Source: JAKITW01 sp041598875
Lineage (GTDB): Bacteria; Desulfobacterota; Desulfobulbia; Desulfobulbales; BM004
Length of the DNA stretch: 16,605 nucleotides
Assembly (NCBI GenBank): GCA_041598875.1
Contig: JBFHXP010000055.1
Coordinates: forward strand, 1 to 16,605
Reading direction: 5' to 3'
Positions 6,196 to 13,700 of this stretch are shown here, piece by piece. Below the pieces are notes generated by a model. The model saw nothing but the letters and a program-made list of their open reading frames with translations. It did no database searches and was not told the origin of the DNA. The position numbers were made by a program, and so were the translations under genes. Each line of letters starts with the position of its first letter. The first letter of the stretch is position 1.

Positions 6196-7110
6196 TCATT
6201 CGGCACTGCCGGCAGCAGGCCCGCGGCCACCTCCGCCGCGACGCCGGCGGCCACCGGGCTTACTGCGGCCCTTTCCCGGGCGATAGATGAGAACCTTCTT
6301 AAAAAGGCCGTCACCCACGCTGCGGCTGCGGACATCCTTATCCTCCTGCAGGGCAACATGAACCACCCTCCTCTCAGAAGGATTAAGGGAAGAGATAGAC
6401 TTGGTCTTGCCGTTGGACTTGACCTCTTCCGCGAGTTTGCGGGCAAGCGCATCCAGATCCTTCAGTCGATTGGCACGGAAGTTACCGGCATCCAGTATCA
6501 CCGCTATATTCTCGGAGCGTTTCTTGCTGAGGATCTTGCGCAGGAGATACTGCAGTCCGTCCAGAACCCGGCCGTCATCAGCACCAATGGCCTCAACATG
6601 GTCGCCCTCTATAAGCACTGCCACAGCGCCCTGTTCCGGCTTGACGCTGATGCTGGAGGGAAAACCCATCAGATCGAGGAGCTGGCCAAGCTCCTCTTTG
6701 ACCGCGTCACAGCTCTCGGCGCTTACCTCGACTACCGTTTCCGTTTCACTGGACAGCCCGGATTCTTCCTCCTCGGAATCGCCACCCTCCTCCGTCGTCT
6801 CAGTATCGTCAGGCGAGGCAACGGTGACTTCCGGGGATACTGCTTCCCGGGGAGCATGCTCCGTTTCCGCCGGGCGCGTCTCCTGCGGAGTCTCCTCCGG
6901 GGCCGGCTCCTGATATCTCGCGGCGGCAACAGCCGGTTTCACCGACACCCGCAGGCGGACCTTTTGCCGGCAGAGCCCGAAGATCCCCAGAGAGCCGGTA
7001 TTCAGCACCTCAATATCAAGATCCTCCTGGGAAACATTCAGCGTCCGGCAGGCCTTGTTTATGGCCTCGGCAACGTCTTTTCCTTGAAACTCAAATTTTT
7101 TCGGTACCAT
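6196..7110 (-). CDS. khpB: Jag/KhpB RNA-binding protein (Jag-N, KH, R3H)
   Basis: A 304-residue SpoIIIJ-associated protein family member, normally encoded next to yidC and thought to bind RNA. The Jag-N domain occupies about residues 1-57 (FEFQGKDVAEAINKACRTL, then GSLGIFGL). A long Glu/Thr/Pro-rich acidic linker covers about 60-147. The KH domain (about 148-215) has its helix LDGLQYLLRKIL, but the loop that should read GxxG is GADDG (176-180), one residue longer and acidic. The R3H domain (about 230-280) keeps the RxxxH core in SERRVVHVAL. The tail is Arg/Gly-rich (RRRRGGGGRG). The gene starts 69 nt after yidC and ends just before a terminator, so it closes the main operon. Much of the length beyond the shorter Gram-positive Jag proteins is in the linker and tail. 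Confidence 0.92.
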   Translation of the reverse strand: MVPKKFEFQGKDVAEAINKACRTLNVSQEDLDIEVLNTGSLGIFGLCRQKVRLRVSVKPAVAAARYQEPAPEETPQETRPAETEHAPREAVSPEVTVASPDDTETTEEGGDSEEEESGLSSETETVVEVSAESCDAVKEELGQLLDLMGFPSSISVKPEQGAVAVLIEGDHVEAIGADDGRVLDGLQYLLRKILSKKRSENIAVILDAGNFRANRLKDLDALARKLAEEVKSNGKTKSISSLNPSERRVVHVALQEDKDVRSRSVGDGLFKKVLIYRPGKGRSKPGGRRRRGGGGRGPAAGSAE

Positions 7111-7179
7111 ACACCCTATTCCTAATTGGTCCTACCGTGGTCGATATCGTCTCATCGCAGACACGGATCAGCGCTGTGG

Positions 7180-8844
7180 TTATCCCTTCCGCTCCGGCAG
7201 ATTAACCATATACTGCTGCGCGATGGAAAGGAGATTGTTCACAAACCAGTAAAGCACCAGACCTGATGCAAAATTGAGAAACATGAAGGTGAAAATCACC
7301 GGCAGGAAAAGCATGATCTTGGCCTGGGTCGGGTCTGCCGGGGAGGGGGTCATCTTCTGCTGCAGGAACATGCTGCCGCCCATCAACAGGGTCAGGACCG
7401 GGATGCCCCCGAGATAGGGGATATCAATCCCGATCCACAAGCGGTCCGGGGCCGCAAGGTCGGTTATCCAGAGCATGAACGGCGCATGGCGGAGCTCAAT
7501 CGCCTGGAGCAGCACCTTGTAGAGTGCGAAAAAGACCGGAATCTGCAGCAACATGGGCAGACACCCGCCCAATGGATTAATCTTGTAGGTCTTGTAGAGA
7601 TTCATCATCTCCTGATTCATCCGGTTGGCATCATTCTTGTATTTTTCACGGACTTTGGCGATCTTGGGCTGAATCGCCTGCATGTTCTTCATTGATTTCA
7701 TGCCCTTCTGGGCTATGGGCCAGAGGGCGAGCTTGATCAGGATGGTAACCAGAATAATCGCCACGCCATAATTATGGACGTAGCCATGGAAGAAGTTGAG
7801 CAGATAGAGAACCGGCCGGGCCATCTTGTCGAACCAGCCGAAATTGACTATCCGCTCGAGATTGTTGCCCGTTTCCTTGAGAATGGAGAGTTTCTTGGGG
7901 CCGAAATAGACGGCATAGCCATACTGTTTGCTTCCCTGCGCCGGGATGATATCCTGACCGGCGGTCAGGATGGTGGAAACCGTTTGTCCCTCAGCGCTCA
8001 GCAGAACGGACTGTTTGTCCTTCTCGTTCGGCACAACGCCGGTCATGAAATAATTTCCCTCGTAGGCGGCCCAGTCGATACGACCTGCTATCGTCTCCTT
8101 CTGCTTGTTCAGGTTGTCGACCTTTACCTCCATGAGGTTGTCGTCCACGAGAACCGCCGGACCTGCAAAAAGAAAACCCTGGGCATCAGGATCAAAGGGA
8201 TTATTGGTCAAGCCGAGAAAGGGGGCTCCCTGCAGGGCTAAATCAGTGGGATTCACCACCTCCACGGTCATCTGGATCAGATAACTCTCCGGAACAAACG
8301 TAAGGCTTCGAACAATTTTAATCCCCGAGGAAAGGGTGGCCTCCATGGTCAGAACTTCCGGGCGGCCGGAGACGGACGCGACCTTGTCCCTCGATGCGGT
8401 GTACACGGGAATTTCGGACTTGTCCGGGCTCACGCCCCAGGAGAAATAGAGGGGAAGCTGGTTGAAAGATTCGGTAAGGACCAACTCCTTGAAATCGGAA
8501 TCCGGGGCCAGGGTCTCCATGTACTTTTTCAGCCTGAAACTCTTAACCCCGCCGCCGGTCTCGGAAAATACCGCCGCGTACAGATCGGTGTCCACGGCAA
8601 TATCCCTGCCAGGCCGGACTGGAACGGGCGCGGATTCGGGAGGGGGCGCAATGGTGGATACCGGGGGCGCGGGTGCCGGTGCGGGCTCAGATGCTCCCTG
8701 GCCAGCCGACTCTTCCTGGGCGCGCTGCTCGGTTGTTGCCTGATTTTCCTGCAGCTGTTCCTGGGGAGCGATAAAGAAATACTGATAACCCATCAGAATG
8801 GCGAAGGAGAGAACTACTGCGATAAGAGCCCTTTGTGTATCCAT
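7180..8844 (-). CDS. yidC: membrane protein insertase YidC
   Basis: A 554-residue inner-membrane insertase/chaperone that works alone or with SecYEG. The plan is that of Gram-negative YidC: a first membrane helix at about residues 5-22, a low-complexity Gln/Pro/Ala region, a large periplasmic beta-supersandwich domain to about 345, then five conserved C-terminal helices (about 355-378, 428-448, 473-492, 508-540 covering the last two). The second helix carries Lys371 where E. coli has the groove Arg. The motif NPLGGCLPMLLQIPVFFALYKVL is diagnostic. I chose ATG 8844 (MDTQRALIAVV, matching family N-termini) over a GTG at 8850, because GAGGA at 8854-8858 is 9 nt from the ATG but only 3 from the GTG. 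It follows yidD by 71 nt and precedes jag by 69 nt. Confidence 0.97.
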   Translation of the reverse strand: MDTQRALIAVVLSFAILMGYQYFFIAPQEQLQENQATTEQRAQEESAGQGASEPAPAPAPPVSTIAPPPESAPVPVRPGRDIAVDTDLYAAVFSETGGGVKSFRLKKYMETLAPDSDFKELVLTESFNQLPLYFSWGVSPDKSEIPVYTASRDKVASVSGRPEVLTMEATLSSGIKIVRSLTFVPESYLIQMTVEVVNPTDLALQGAPFLGLTNNPFDPDAQGFLFAGPAVLVDDNLMEVKVDNLNKQKETIAGRIDWAAYEGNYFMTGVVPNEKDKQSVLLSAEGQTVSTILTAGQDIIPAQGSKQYGYAVYFGPKKLSILKETGNNLERIVNFGWFDKMARPVLYLLNFFHGYVHNYGVAIILVTILIKLALWPIAQKGMKSMKNMQAIQPKIAKVREKYKNDANRMNQEMMNLYKTYKINPLGGCLPMLLQIPVFFALYKVLLQAIELRHAPFMLWITDLAAPDRLWIGIDIPYLGGIPVLTLLMGGSMFLQQKMTPSPADPTQAKIMLFLPVIFTFMFLNFASGLVLYWFVNNLLSIAQQYMVNLPERKG

Positions 8845-8853
8845 ACTCACTTT

Positions 8854-8858
8854 TCCTC
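8854..8858 (-). promoter_or_regulatory. ribosome binding site of yidC
   Basis: GAGGA on the minus strand, 9 nt before the ATG at 8844. The distance makes the ATG preferable to the GTG start two codons upstream. Confidence 0.7.
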
Positions 8859-8915
8859 AGATGCCCCGGAGTCTTTCCGGTCACCACATGGATCTCCCCG
8901 TGCCGGCGGGAGCCT

Positions 8916-9218
8916 TTAATTGTCAACGGGATCAAAACCACCGGGATGAAAGGGGTGACAGCGCAGGACTCTTTTTACGGCAAGATACAGTCCGCGCCCC
9001 ACACCGTGTCGTCCGATGGCGTCCATGGCATACTGGGAGCAGGTGGGCGTAAATCGGCAGGAGGGAGGGAGAACAGGAGAAATAATGAGTTGATACGCCC
9101 TGATAAGGGACAGACAGACATATGATCCGAATCTGTTCAACCAGTGCATGATACGATACCGGGTTTTCCGGATCCTCAGACTGCTCACAGCCCGGCGGCC
9201 CACATGGAAACCCTTCAT
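8916..9218 (-). CDS. yidD: membrane protein insertion efficiency factor YidD
   Basis: A 100-residue protein (76 if the internal ATG at 9149 is used) of the YidD family, a small membrane-associated helper for YidC-dependent insertion. The core is unmistakable: LIRAYQLIISPVLPPSCRF, TPTCSQYAMDAIGRHGVGRG and RCHPFHPGGFDPV, with the conserved Cys residues. Most family members begin only a few residues before LIRAYQ, so the first 23 residues (MKGFHVGRRAVSS and following) are either an extension or untranslated. The upstream ATG forms an ATGA overlap with the rnpA stop (9215-9218), favouring it by translational coupling. The internal ATG has no clear ribosome site. It lies between rnpA and yidC in the classical order. 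Confidence 0.93.
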   Translation of the reverse strand: MKGFHVGRRAVSSLRIRKTRYRIMHWLNRFGSYVCLSLIRAYQLIISPVLPPSCRFTPTCSQYAMDAIGRHGVGRGLYLAVKRVLRCHPFHPGGFDPVDN

Positions 9219-9580
9219 TTTTCCGCCATGCCCACCGGCGGAGCAAGAGTCGACAACAGGACTGCAACCGCACTGCCCACTTCCACCGGTGACTGGGAAA
9301 CAAACCCCTTGCGGACCGTAAAGACAATGTCCACTGACGGAGCGATAAAATCCCGGTTCAGCCTGTAAAATTCCCTGATGATTCTCTTTATCCTGTTTCG
9401 CCTGACCGACCCTTTTAGCTGGCCATGAATGCTGATCCCCAACCGGTTGTGTTCAAGGGTGTTTGCGGTAAAAATCAGACTGAATCCGCTTCCATGCAGC
9501 CGCTTGCCGCAACTGTACACATGCCGGTATTCCCAGTTTTTTCTCAGAAGATATTCCTTGGGAAGCGCGTGGGGTTTCAT
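9215..9580 (-). CDS. rnpA: ribonuclease P protein component
   Basis: A 121-residue basic protein subunit of RNase P, which trims the 5' ends of tRNA precursors together with the RNA subunit. The RNR signature is present as SVRRNRIKRIIREFYR (Arg60-Arg63 onward), preceded by a central strand with RLGISIHGQLKGS and followed by DIVFTVRKGF. The N-terminal LPKEYLLRKNWEYRHVY matches the substrate-leader-binding region. Length is normal. It starts 57 nt after the rpmH stop and overlaps yidD by 4 bp. The ribosome site is weak: GGAAAGAG lies more than 10 nt upstream. The RNA subunit gene (rnpB) is not in this window. Confidence 0.95.
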   Translation of the reverse strand: MKPHALPKEYLLRKNWEYRHVYSCGKRLHGSGFSLIFTANTLEHNRLGISIHGQLKGSVRRNRIKRIIREFYRLNRDFIAPSVDIVFTVRKGFVSQSPVEVGSAVAVLLSTLAPPVGMAEK

Positions 9581-9637
9581 GGCGCGTAGTCTCTTTCCGG
9601 CTCTATCGCAACGCCTTTACCTGCCGGCCCAGACTTC

Positions 9638-9775
9638 TTAAGCCGATAACCGCTTGCGCCCCTTGGCTCTTCTGCTGTTGATAACCGCTCTGCCTGCCTT
9701 GGTCTTCATCCGAAGCCTGAAACCGTGGGTGCGCTTGCGCTTCAGATTACTCGGCTGAAATGTTCTCTTGCTCAT
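9638..9775 (-). CDS. rpmH: 50S ribosomal protein L34
   Basis: A 45-residue, very basic ribosomal protein: it begins MSKRTFQPSNLKRKRTHGF, continues RLRMKTKAGRAVINSRRAKG and ends RKRLSA. This is the full L34 pattern with normal length. A purine-rich AAGGGAAGGA stretch lies just before the ATG on the minus strand. It is the first gene of the minus-strand operon leading to rnpA, yidD, yidC and jag. In many bacteria dnaA lies on the other side of rpmH, divergently; here the neighbour is an FmdB-type zinc-ribbon gene instead. Confidence 0.97.
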   Translation of the reverse strand: MSKRTFQPSNLKRKRTHGFRLRMKTKAGRAVINSRRAKGRKRLSA

Positions 9776-10138
9776 GATTCCTTCCCTTGCCTTTGCATTT
9801 TTATGTTAGTATGGTTTGCTTCTGTGGCGGTGCCTGCAGGTCAATGCCCATTTCGCTTTTCCCGTGGAAGCATGGTTGCCACCGCTGATCCCGCTTGACG
9901 CTCGCGACCCATTCAGATAAGAATGCCTGGTCGAGCGGGGGAACAGATCTTCCGGAACACAGAGGATAGAGCAGGAAGAATTCGCCACATAAACTTTGGA
10001 ACAACAGTAAAAAAAAAGTAATATAACCAGGCAGCGGAATGGTGTCAAACAAATTCAGGACTTTTACCCGGAACACCTGTTTATCACCGGAAGCGGCGGG
10101 CATGCAAAACAAATACGCGAAGTAGAGGAAGAATCATA
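9776..10138. other. divergent intergenic region between rpmH and the zinc-ribbon gene
   Basis: These 363 bases hold the leader of the rpmH operon on the minus strand and the promoter region of the plus-strand gene. I looked for DnaA boxes of the TTATCCACA type on both strands and found none, so there is no sign of an origin. No convincing ORF on either strand and no RNA gene was recognised. On the minus strand a TTGACC lies at 9839-9844, but no -10 box stands at the right distance. Confidence 0.5.
9996..10024 (+). promoter_or_regulatory. candidate sigma-70-type promoter for the zinc-ribbon gene
   Basis: TTGGAA (9996-10001) and TAATAT (10019-10024) are separated by 17 bp, with an A-rich spacer. 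Both are only partial matches to the consensus. TATAAC at 10022-10027 is an alternative -10. It would give a leader of about 105 nt before the ATG at 10139. Confidence 0.35.
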
Positions 10139-10453
10139 ATGCCGGTATACGAATATGAGCACGAAAAAGAGGGGTGCCGGCGGGGTATGAAGTTCGAGAT
10201 GACCCAGCCCATGAGCGCTCCCCACCTGGAAGTGTGTCCGGACTGCGGGGGCCCGGTGCGGAGAATTATCTCCCTGGTGGCGATCAACACCCCCAAGACC
10301 AACACCGACCTCAAGGGAATGGGGTTCACCAAGCTGGTCAAAAGGGATGACGGGATCTACGAAAACGTCACCGCCACCGGCAAGGAGAGCCGGATATGGG
10401 ACAAGCGCAAACCGGAAACCATGCCGGACCTCAAATCGAAAATCGGCGATTAA
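10139..10453 (+). CDS. FmdB-type zinc-ribbon protein
   Basis: A 104-residue small protein with the FmdB/CxxC regulatory-protein N-terminus MPVYEYEHEKEGC followed by FEMTQPMSAPHLEVCPDCGGPVRRII. These proteins are predicted to bind one zinc; the function of most members is unknown despite the regulatory name. The second knuckle is intact (Cys33, Cys36). The first, usually CxxC at about residues 8-11, is replaced by His8 and Cys13. The C-terminal half (TPKTNTDLKGMGFTKLVKR to DLKSKIGD) is charged and soluble. The start has AGAGGA at 10124-10129. It stands alone, divergent from rpmH and separated from trkA by 347 nt, so it is probably its own transcription unit. Confidence 0.85.
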   Translation: MPVYEYEHEKEGCRRGMKFEMTQPMSAPHLEVCPDCGGPVRRIISLVAINTPKTNTDLKGMGFTKLVKRDDGIYENVTATGKESRIWDKRKPETMPDLKSKIGD

Positions 10454-10800
10454 AGCGCGAAAAAAAACCCGTGACCCCGGGAAGATACCCCGAATAAAGC
10501 CCGCAAAACACGATCCGCGCCATCGAAGACCGCGCACACTCTATTGCCGATGCCCGGCCGACCTTCTTTCCTCCCGGCAAAACCCCGTAATATTCTCGAA
10601 AAAACAGCCCGATACAACCACAGCAAAACCTTGATTTGCAAATATCCCACCCCCCATATATAATGCCGCACATCCGCCGTCGCCCAATCAGCCAGGACGA
10701 CCGCTGATCACTAAACACTATTTCGGACGCAGCAACATCCGCACCTGATCCCCTGCGAGGAGTATCCACTGCGTATTGCGATATCCGTGGAGAAAGAACC
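10454..10800 (+). other. intergenic region before trkA holding its promoter and leader
   Basis: These 347 bases contain no supported ORF and no recognisable terminator with a U-tract after the zinc-ribbon gene. A strong promoter lies at 10636-10664. The remaining ~130 nt to the trkA start would be an untranslated leader with some self-complementarity. I could not match it to a known riboswitch by eye. Confidence 0.5.
10636..10664 (+). promoter_or_regulatory. sigma-70-type promoter for trkA-trkH-mnmG-lgt
   Basis: TTGCAA (10636-10641), a 17-bp spacer and a perfect TATAAT (10659-10664). Transcription would begin near 10671, giving a leader of about 130 nt before trkA. Confidence 0.65.
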
Positions 10801-12147
10801 GTGCGCATAATGATTGTCGGAGCCGGCCAGGTCGGTCATCATCTCAGCGAAAAACTCTCCCTGGAAGGCCAGGAAGTCGTGCTGGTGGACAGTGACGAGT
10901 CCAAGCTGCGGCGCCTGGAGCGTGAACTGAATATCCTTACCGTGCATGGCAGCGGAGCCTCATCCCGGGTCCTGGAAGAGGCAGGTATTGATCGCACCGA
11001 TCTGTTTATCGCCGTGACCGACAGCGACGAGGTGAACCTGGTGGCCTGCCTCCTGTCCCGGCAATATCAGGTAAAAAAACGCATCGCCAGGGTCCGCAGC
11101 GAGGACTTCTACTCACCCGGTGCCCCGCTTAGCGAAAAAGGACTGGGAATCGATCTCCTGATCAGTCCGGACCGGGCCATGGCCAATGAGATCAAGCAGC
11201 TCTGCTCCGTGCCCGAGGCCATCAACATCGCCGAATTCGCCGAAGGCAGGATCGTTCTCCTGGGCTACGTGGTCCAGGAATCAAACCCCTGCGCCGGCCT
11301 TCCCCTGAGCAGCATCAAGCAGCTGCGCGGCAGTTACCGTTTCGTGGTGGTGGCCTTGATCCGCAACGGGGAAACGATTATTCCCCGGGGCGACGATCTC
11401 CTGAACGTGGGAGACAAGATATATGTAATGGTCAGGCGGGAAGATATCCGTGACCTTGAGGACATCTTCAACCTGACCAGCAGAAAGCCGGATCTCGTCT
11501 TTATCATCGGCGGCGGGATTATCGGCTCCCTGGTGGCGCGGGAACTGGAAGGAAAAAATATCGATGTCCGCCTGGTTGAGCAGGACTCAGGCCGCTGCGA
11601 CCATCTCTCTGAACACCTTGCGGAGACCCTGGTCCTTAATTTCGACGGCCTTGAGGCCAACGTCCTGATCGAGGAGGGAATCGACCGGGCCGACCTGGTG
11701 ATTGCCGTGACCGACAGCGACACCACCAATATCCTCTCCAGCCTGCTTGCCAAGCATCACGGCGCAAAAAAATGCATCACCAAGATTACCCGGCCCGATT
11801 TCATCCCCCTGCTCGGCAAACTGGGCATCGACGTGGCCCTGAGCCCCCGCCAGGTGGCTGCGGACATGATTCTGAGCTTCGTCCGCCGCGGCGCGGTGGT
11901 AAGTGTTGCAACCATCCTTGAATCCGATGCCGAGCTGGTGGAACTGAAGATTTCACCAGAGACCCGCCTCAAGGATCAACCCCTGAAACAACTCTCTTTT
12001 CCCGACGGACTTATTATCGGAGGAATCGTACGCGGCGATCAGGTCTTTATCCCCTCCGGGGAAACCACCATCCAGCCCTGTGACAACCTGATCATCTTTT
12101 TTACCAAGGCCGCCCGCCAGAGCGTGGAATTTTTTTTCCAGCAATAA
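10801..12147 (+). CDS. trkA: Trk potassium uptake regulatory subunit TrkA
   Basis: A 448-residue cytoplasmic NAD(H)/nucleotide-binding protein that gates the TrkH channel. It has the duplicated RCK layout: a first Rossmann fold with GAGQVG at residues 7-12 and Asp30 at the end of the second strand, a first RCK-C domain to about 225, a second Rossmann fold with GGGIIG at 237-242, and a second RCK-C to the end. Paired sequences such as GIDRTDLFIAVTDSDEVNL and GIDRADLVIAVTDSD show the internal duplication. The length is normal. The start is GTG with GGAG at 10789-10792 (8 nt). It is the first gene of a potential operon with trkH 59 nt downstream, behind a good promoter. Confidence 0.96.
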   Translation: MRIMIVGAGQVGHHLSEKLSLEGQEVVLVDSDESKLRRLERELNILTVHGSGASSRVLEEAGIDRTDLFIAVTDSDEVNLVACLLSRQYQVKKRIARVRSEDFYSPGAPLSEKGLGIDLLISPDRAMANEIKQLCSVPEAINIAEFAEGRIVLLGYVVQESNPCAGLPLSSIKQLRGSYRFVVVALIRNGETIIPRGDDLLNVGDKIYVMVRREDIRDLEDIFNLTSRKPDLVFIIGGGIIGSLVARELEGKNIDVRLVEQDSGRCDHLSEHLAETLVLNFDGLEANVLIEEGIDRADLVIAVTDSDTTNILSSLLAKHHGAKKCITKITRPDFIPLLGKLGIDVALSPRQVAADMILSFVRRGAVVSVATILESDAELVELKISPETRLKDQPLKQLSFPDGLIIGGIVRGDQVFIPSGETTIQPCDNLIIFFTKAARQSVEFFFQQ

Positions 12148-12206
12148 CAGCGTGCTGCCACCGACAACCGGCCTGAAAACTCAAAACGGATTCATAAAAC
12201 CAGACA

Positions 12207-13700
12207 ATGCGCACCGGCGGTGTACTCAATATCCTGGGAAAACTGCTCATCGTTCTTTCCCTTTTCCTCCTGACCCCGATCCCCTTCAGCCTTTACTACG
12301 GGGACGGCATGGTGGAAACCTTTGTGGTCTGTTCACTGGTGGGCGCCCTGGCCGGCGGACTGCTGGTCGCCTGCTTTGCCCCGGAAAACGATCTGGGCTA
12401 TCGCGACGGTTTTGCGGTGGTGGTCTTCAGCTGGCTGGCCCTCGCCCTGATCGGCGCGGTACCCTTTTATCTTTCCGGGGCCATGGATTCCTTTGTTGAC
12501 TGCTTTTTTGAATCCATGTCGGGGTTCACCACCACCGGCTCCAGCGTGCTCAGCGTCATCGAGGTCCTGCCCAAGAGCGTTCTCTTCTGGCGGGCCCTGA
12601 CCCACTGGCTGGGAGGAATGGGCATCATCGTTCTGACCCTGGCCATTCTTCCGCTCCTGGGTGTAGGAGGCATGCAGCTTTTCCAGGCGGAGATGCCCGG
12701 CCCGACAAAGGACCGGCTCGCCCCGCGGATTCAGGATACGGCCCGGATTCTCTGGGCCGTTTACATGCTCATGACCCTGGCCCAGATACTTCTTTTAATG
12801 CTCGGCGGCGTTACCTTCTTCGATGCCACCTGCCACTCCTTCGCCACCCTGGCCACCGGCGGCTTTTCCACCCACACCTCCAGTGTCGCCCATTTTCAGT
12901 CACTCTATGTCGAGATAGTGATCATCATCTTCATGTTTCTTGCCGGCATCAATTTCTCCCTTCACTACCGGGGGCTGCAGGGTAAACTTTCCACCTACTG
13001 GCACAATGAAGAGTTCCGCTTCTATCTCGGGCTGATCGTGGTTTCGATCCTGATCATCGTGGCGGCCAACGCCTTCTATTCCACCTACGACTCCCTTGGA
13101 GAAAACCTGCGCACCGCCGTCTTTCAGGTGGTGACGATCATCACCACCACCGGTTTCGGCACCGCGGATTTTGATCAATGGCCCCCGGTCTGCAAGGTCC
13201 TCCTCATCTCCCTGATGTTCGTAGGCGGCTGCGCCGGCTCAACCGGCGGCGGCATCAAGGTCGTCAGGATTCTTCTGTTTTTGAAATATGCCAGGCTGCA
13301 GCTCCGCAACCTGGTCCACCCCCGGGCAGTGGGCACCATAAAACTGGGCAAGGTCAAGGTGCCCAGGGAGGTCTTGATCTCCATCCTCGGTTTTTTCGCC
13401 CTGTACCTGACGATCCTTGCCATGGCAACCCTGATGGTGACCGCGCTCGGGGTCGATATTGTCACCGGGACCACCGCGGTAATCGCCACCTTGAACAATA
13501 TCGGACCGGGACTCCATCTCGTCGGCCCGGCCATGAACTTCGGTGATCTGCCAGCCGCGGCCAAGGTAATTCTGAGCCTGTGCATGCTGGCCGGCCGCCT
13601 GGAACTCTATACCGTGGCAGTGCTCCTCACTCCGGATTTCTGGGCCATGGCCCGCCGCCCCAGACTGCGCTGGCACAAAGGAAACGACGCAAAGAAATGA
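12207..13700 (+). CDS. trkH: Trk potassium uptake channel subunit TrkH
   Basis: A 497-residue inner-membrane K+ translocating subunit of the TrkH/KtrB superfamily. Four pore-loop repeats can be seen, each with the selectivity-filter glycine: MSGFTTTGSS (about 104-113), LATGGFST (near 216), ITTTGFGTAD (near 313) and NNIGPG (430-435). The conserved cytoplasmic-side motif GCAGSTGGGIKVVRI precedes the last repeat, and about ten hydrophobic helices surround these. The ATG at 12207 has no convincing Shine-Dalgarno, but the N-terminus (VLNILGKLLIVLSLFLLTPIP) fits the family. The stop overlaps the mnmG start as ATGA at 13697-13700. It functions with TrkA encoded just upstream. Confidence 0.95.
   Translation: MRTGGVLNILGKLLIVLSLFLLTPIPFSLYYGDGMVETFVVCSLVGALAGGLLVACFAPENDLGYRDGFAVVVFSWLALALIGAVPFYLSGAMDSFVDCFFESMSGFTTTGSSVLSVIEVLPKSVLFWRALTHWLGGMGIIVLTLAILPLLGVGGMQLFQAEMPGPTKDRLAPRIQDTARILWAVYMLMTLAQILLLMLGGVTFFDATCHSFATLATGGFSTHTSSVAHFQSLYVEIVIIIFMFLAGINFSLHYRGLQGKLSTYWHNEEFRFYLGLIVVSILIIVAANAFYSTYDSLGENLRTAVFQVVTIITTTGFGTADFDQWPPVCKVLLISLMFVGGCAGSTGGGIKVVRILLFLKYARLQLRNLVHPRAVGTIKLGKVKVPREVLISILGFFALYLTILAMATLMVTALGVDIVTGTTAVIATLNNIGPGLHLVGPAMNFGDLPAAAKVILSLCMLAGRLELYTVAVLLTPDFWAMARRPRLRWHKGNDAKK

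Noticed and set aside
9839..9844. TTGACC on the minus strand as the -35 of the rpmH promoter
   Set aside because: The hexamer 17 nt downstream is AAGCAA, and the better -10-like sequences (CATACT, TACTAA) are 25-27 nt away.
9776..10138. Replication origin next to rpmH
   Set aside because: No TTATCCACA-like boxes on either strand, no dnaA or dnaN, and no clustered AT-rich repeats.
12152..12499. Plus-strand reading frame overlapping the start of trkH
   Set aside because: Pro/Arg-rich sequence without homology signals, fully overlapping the well-supported trkH frame.
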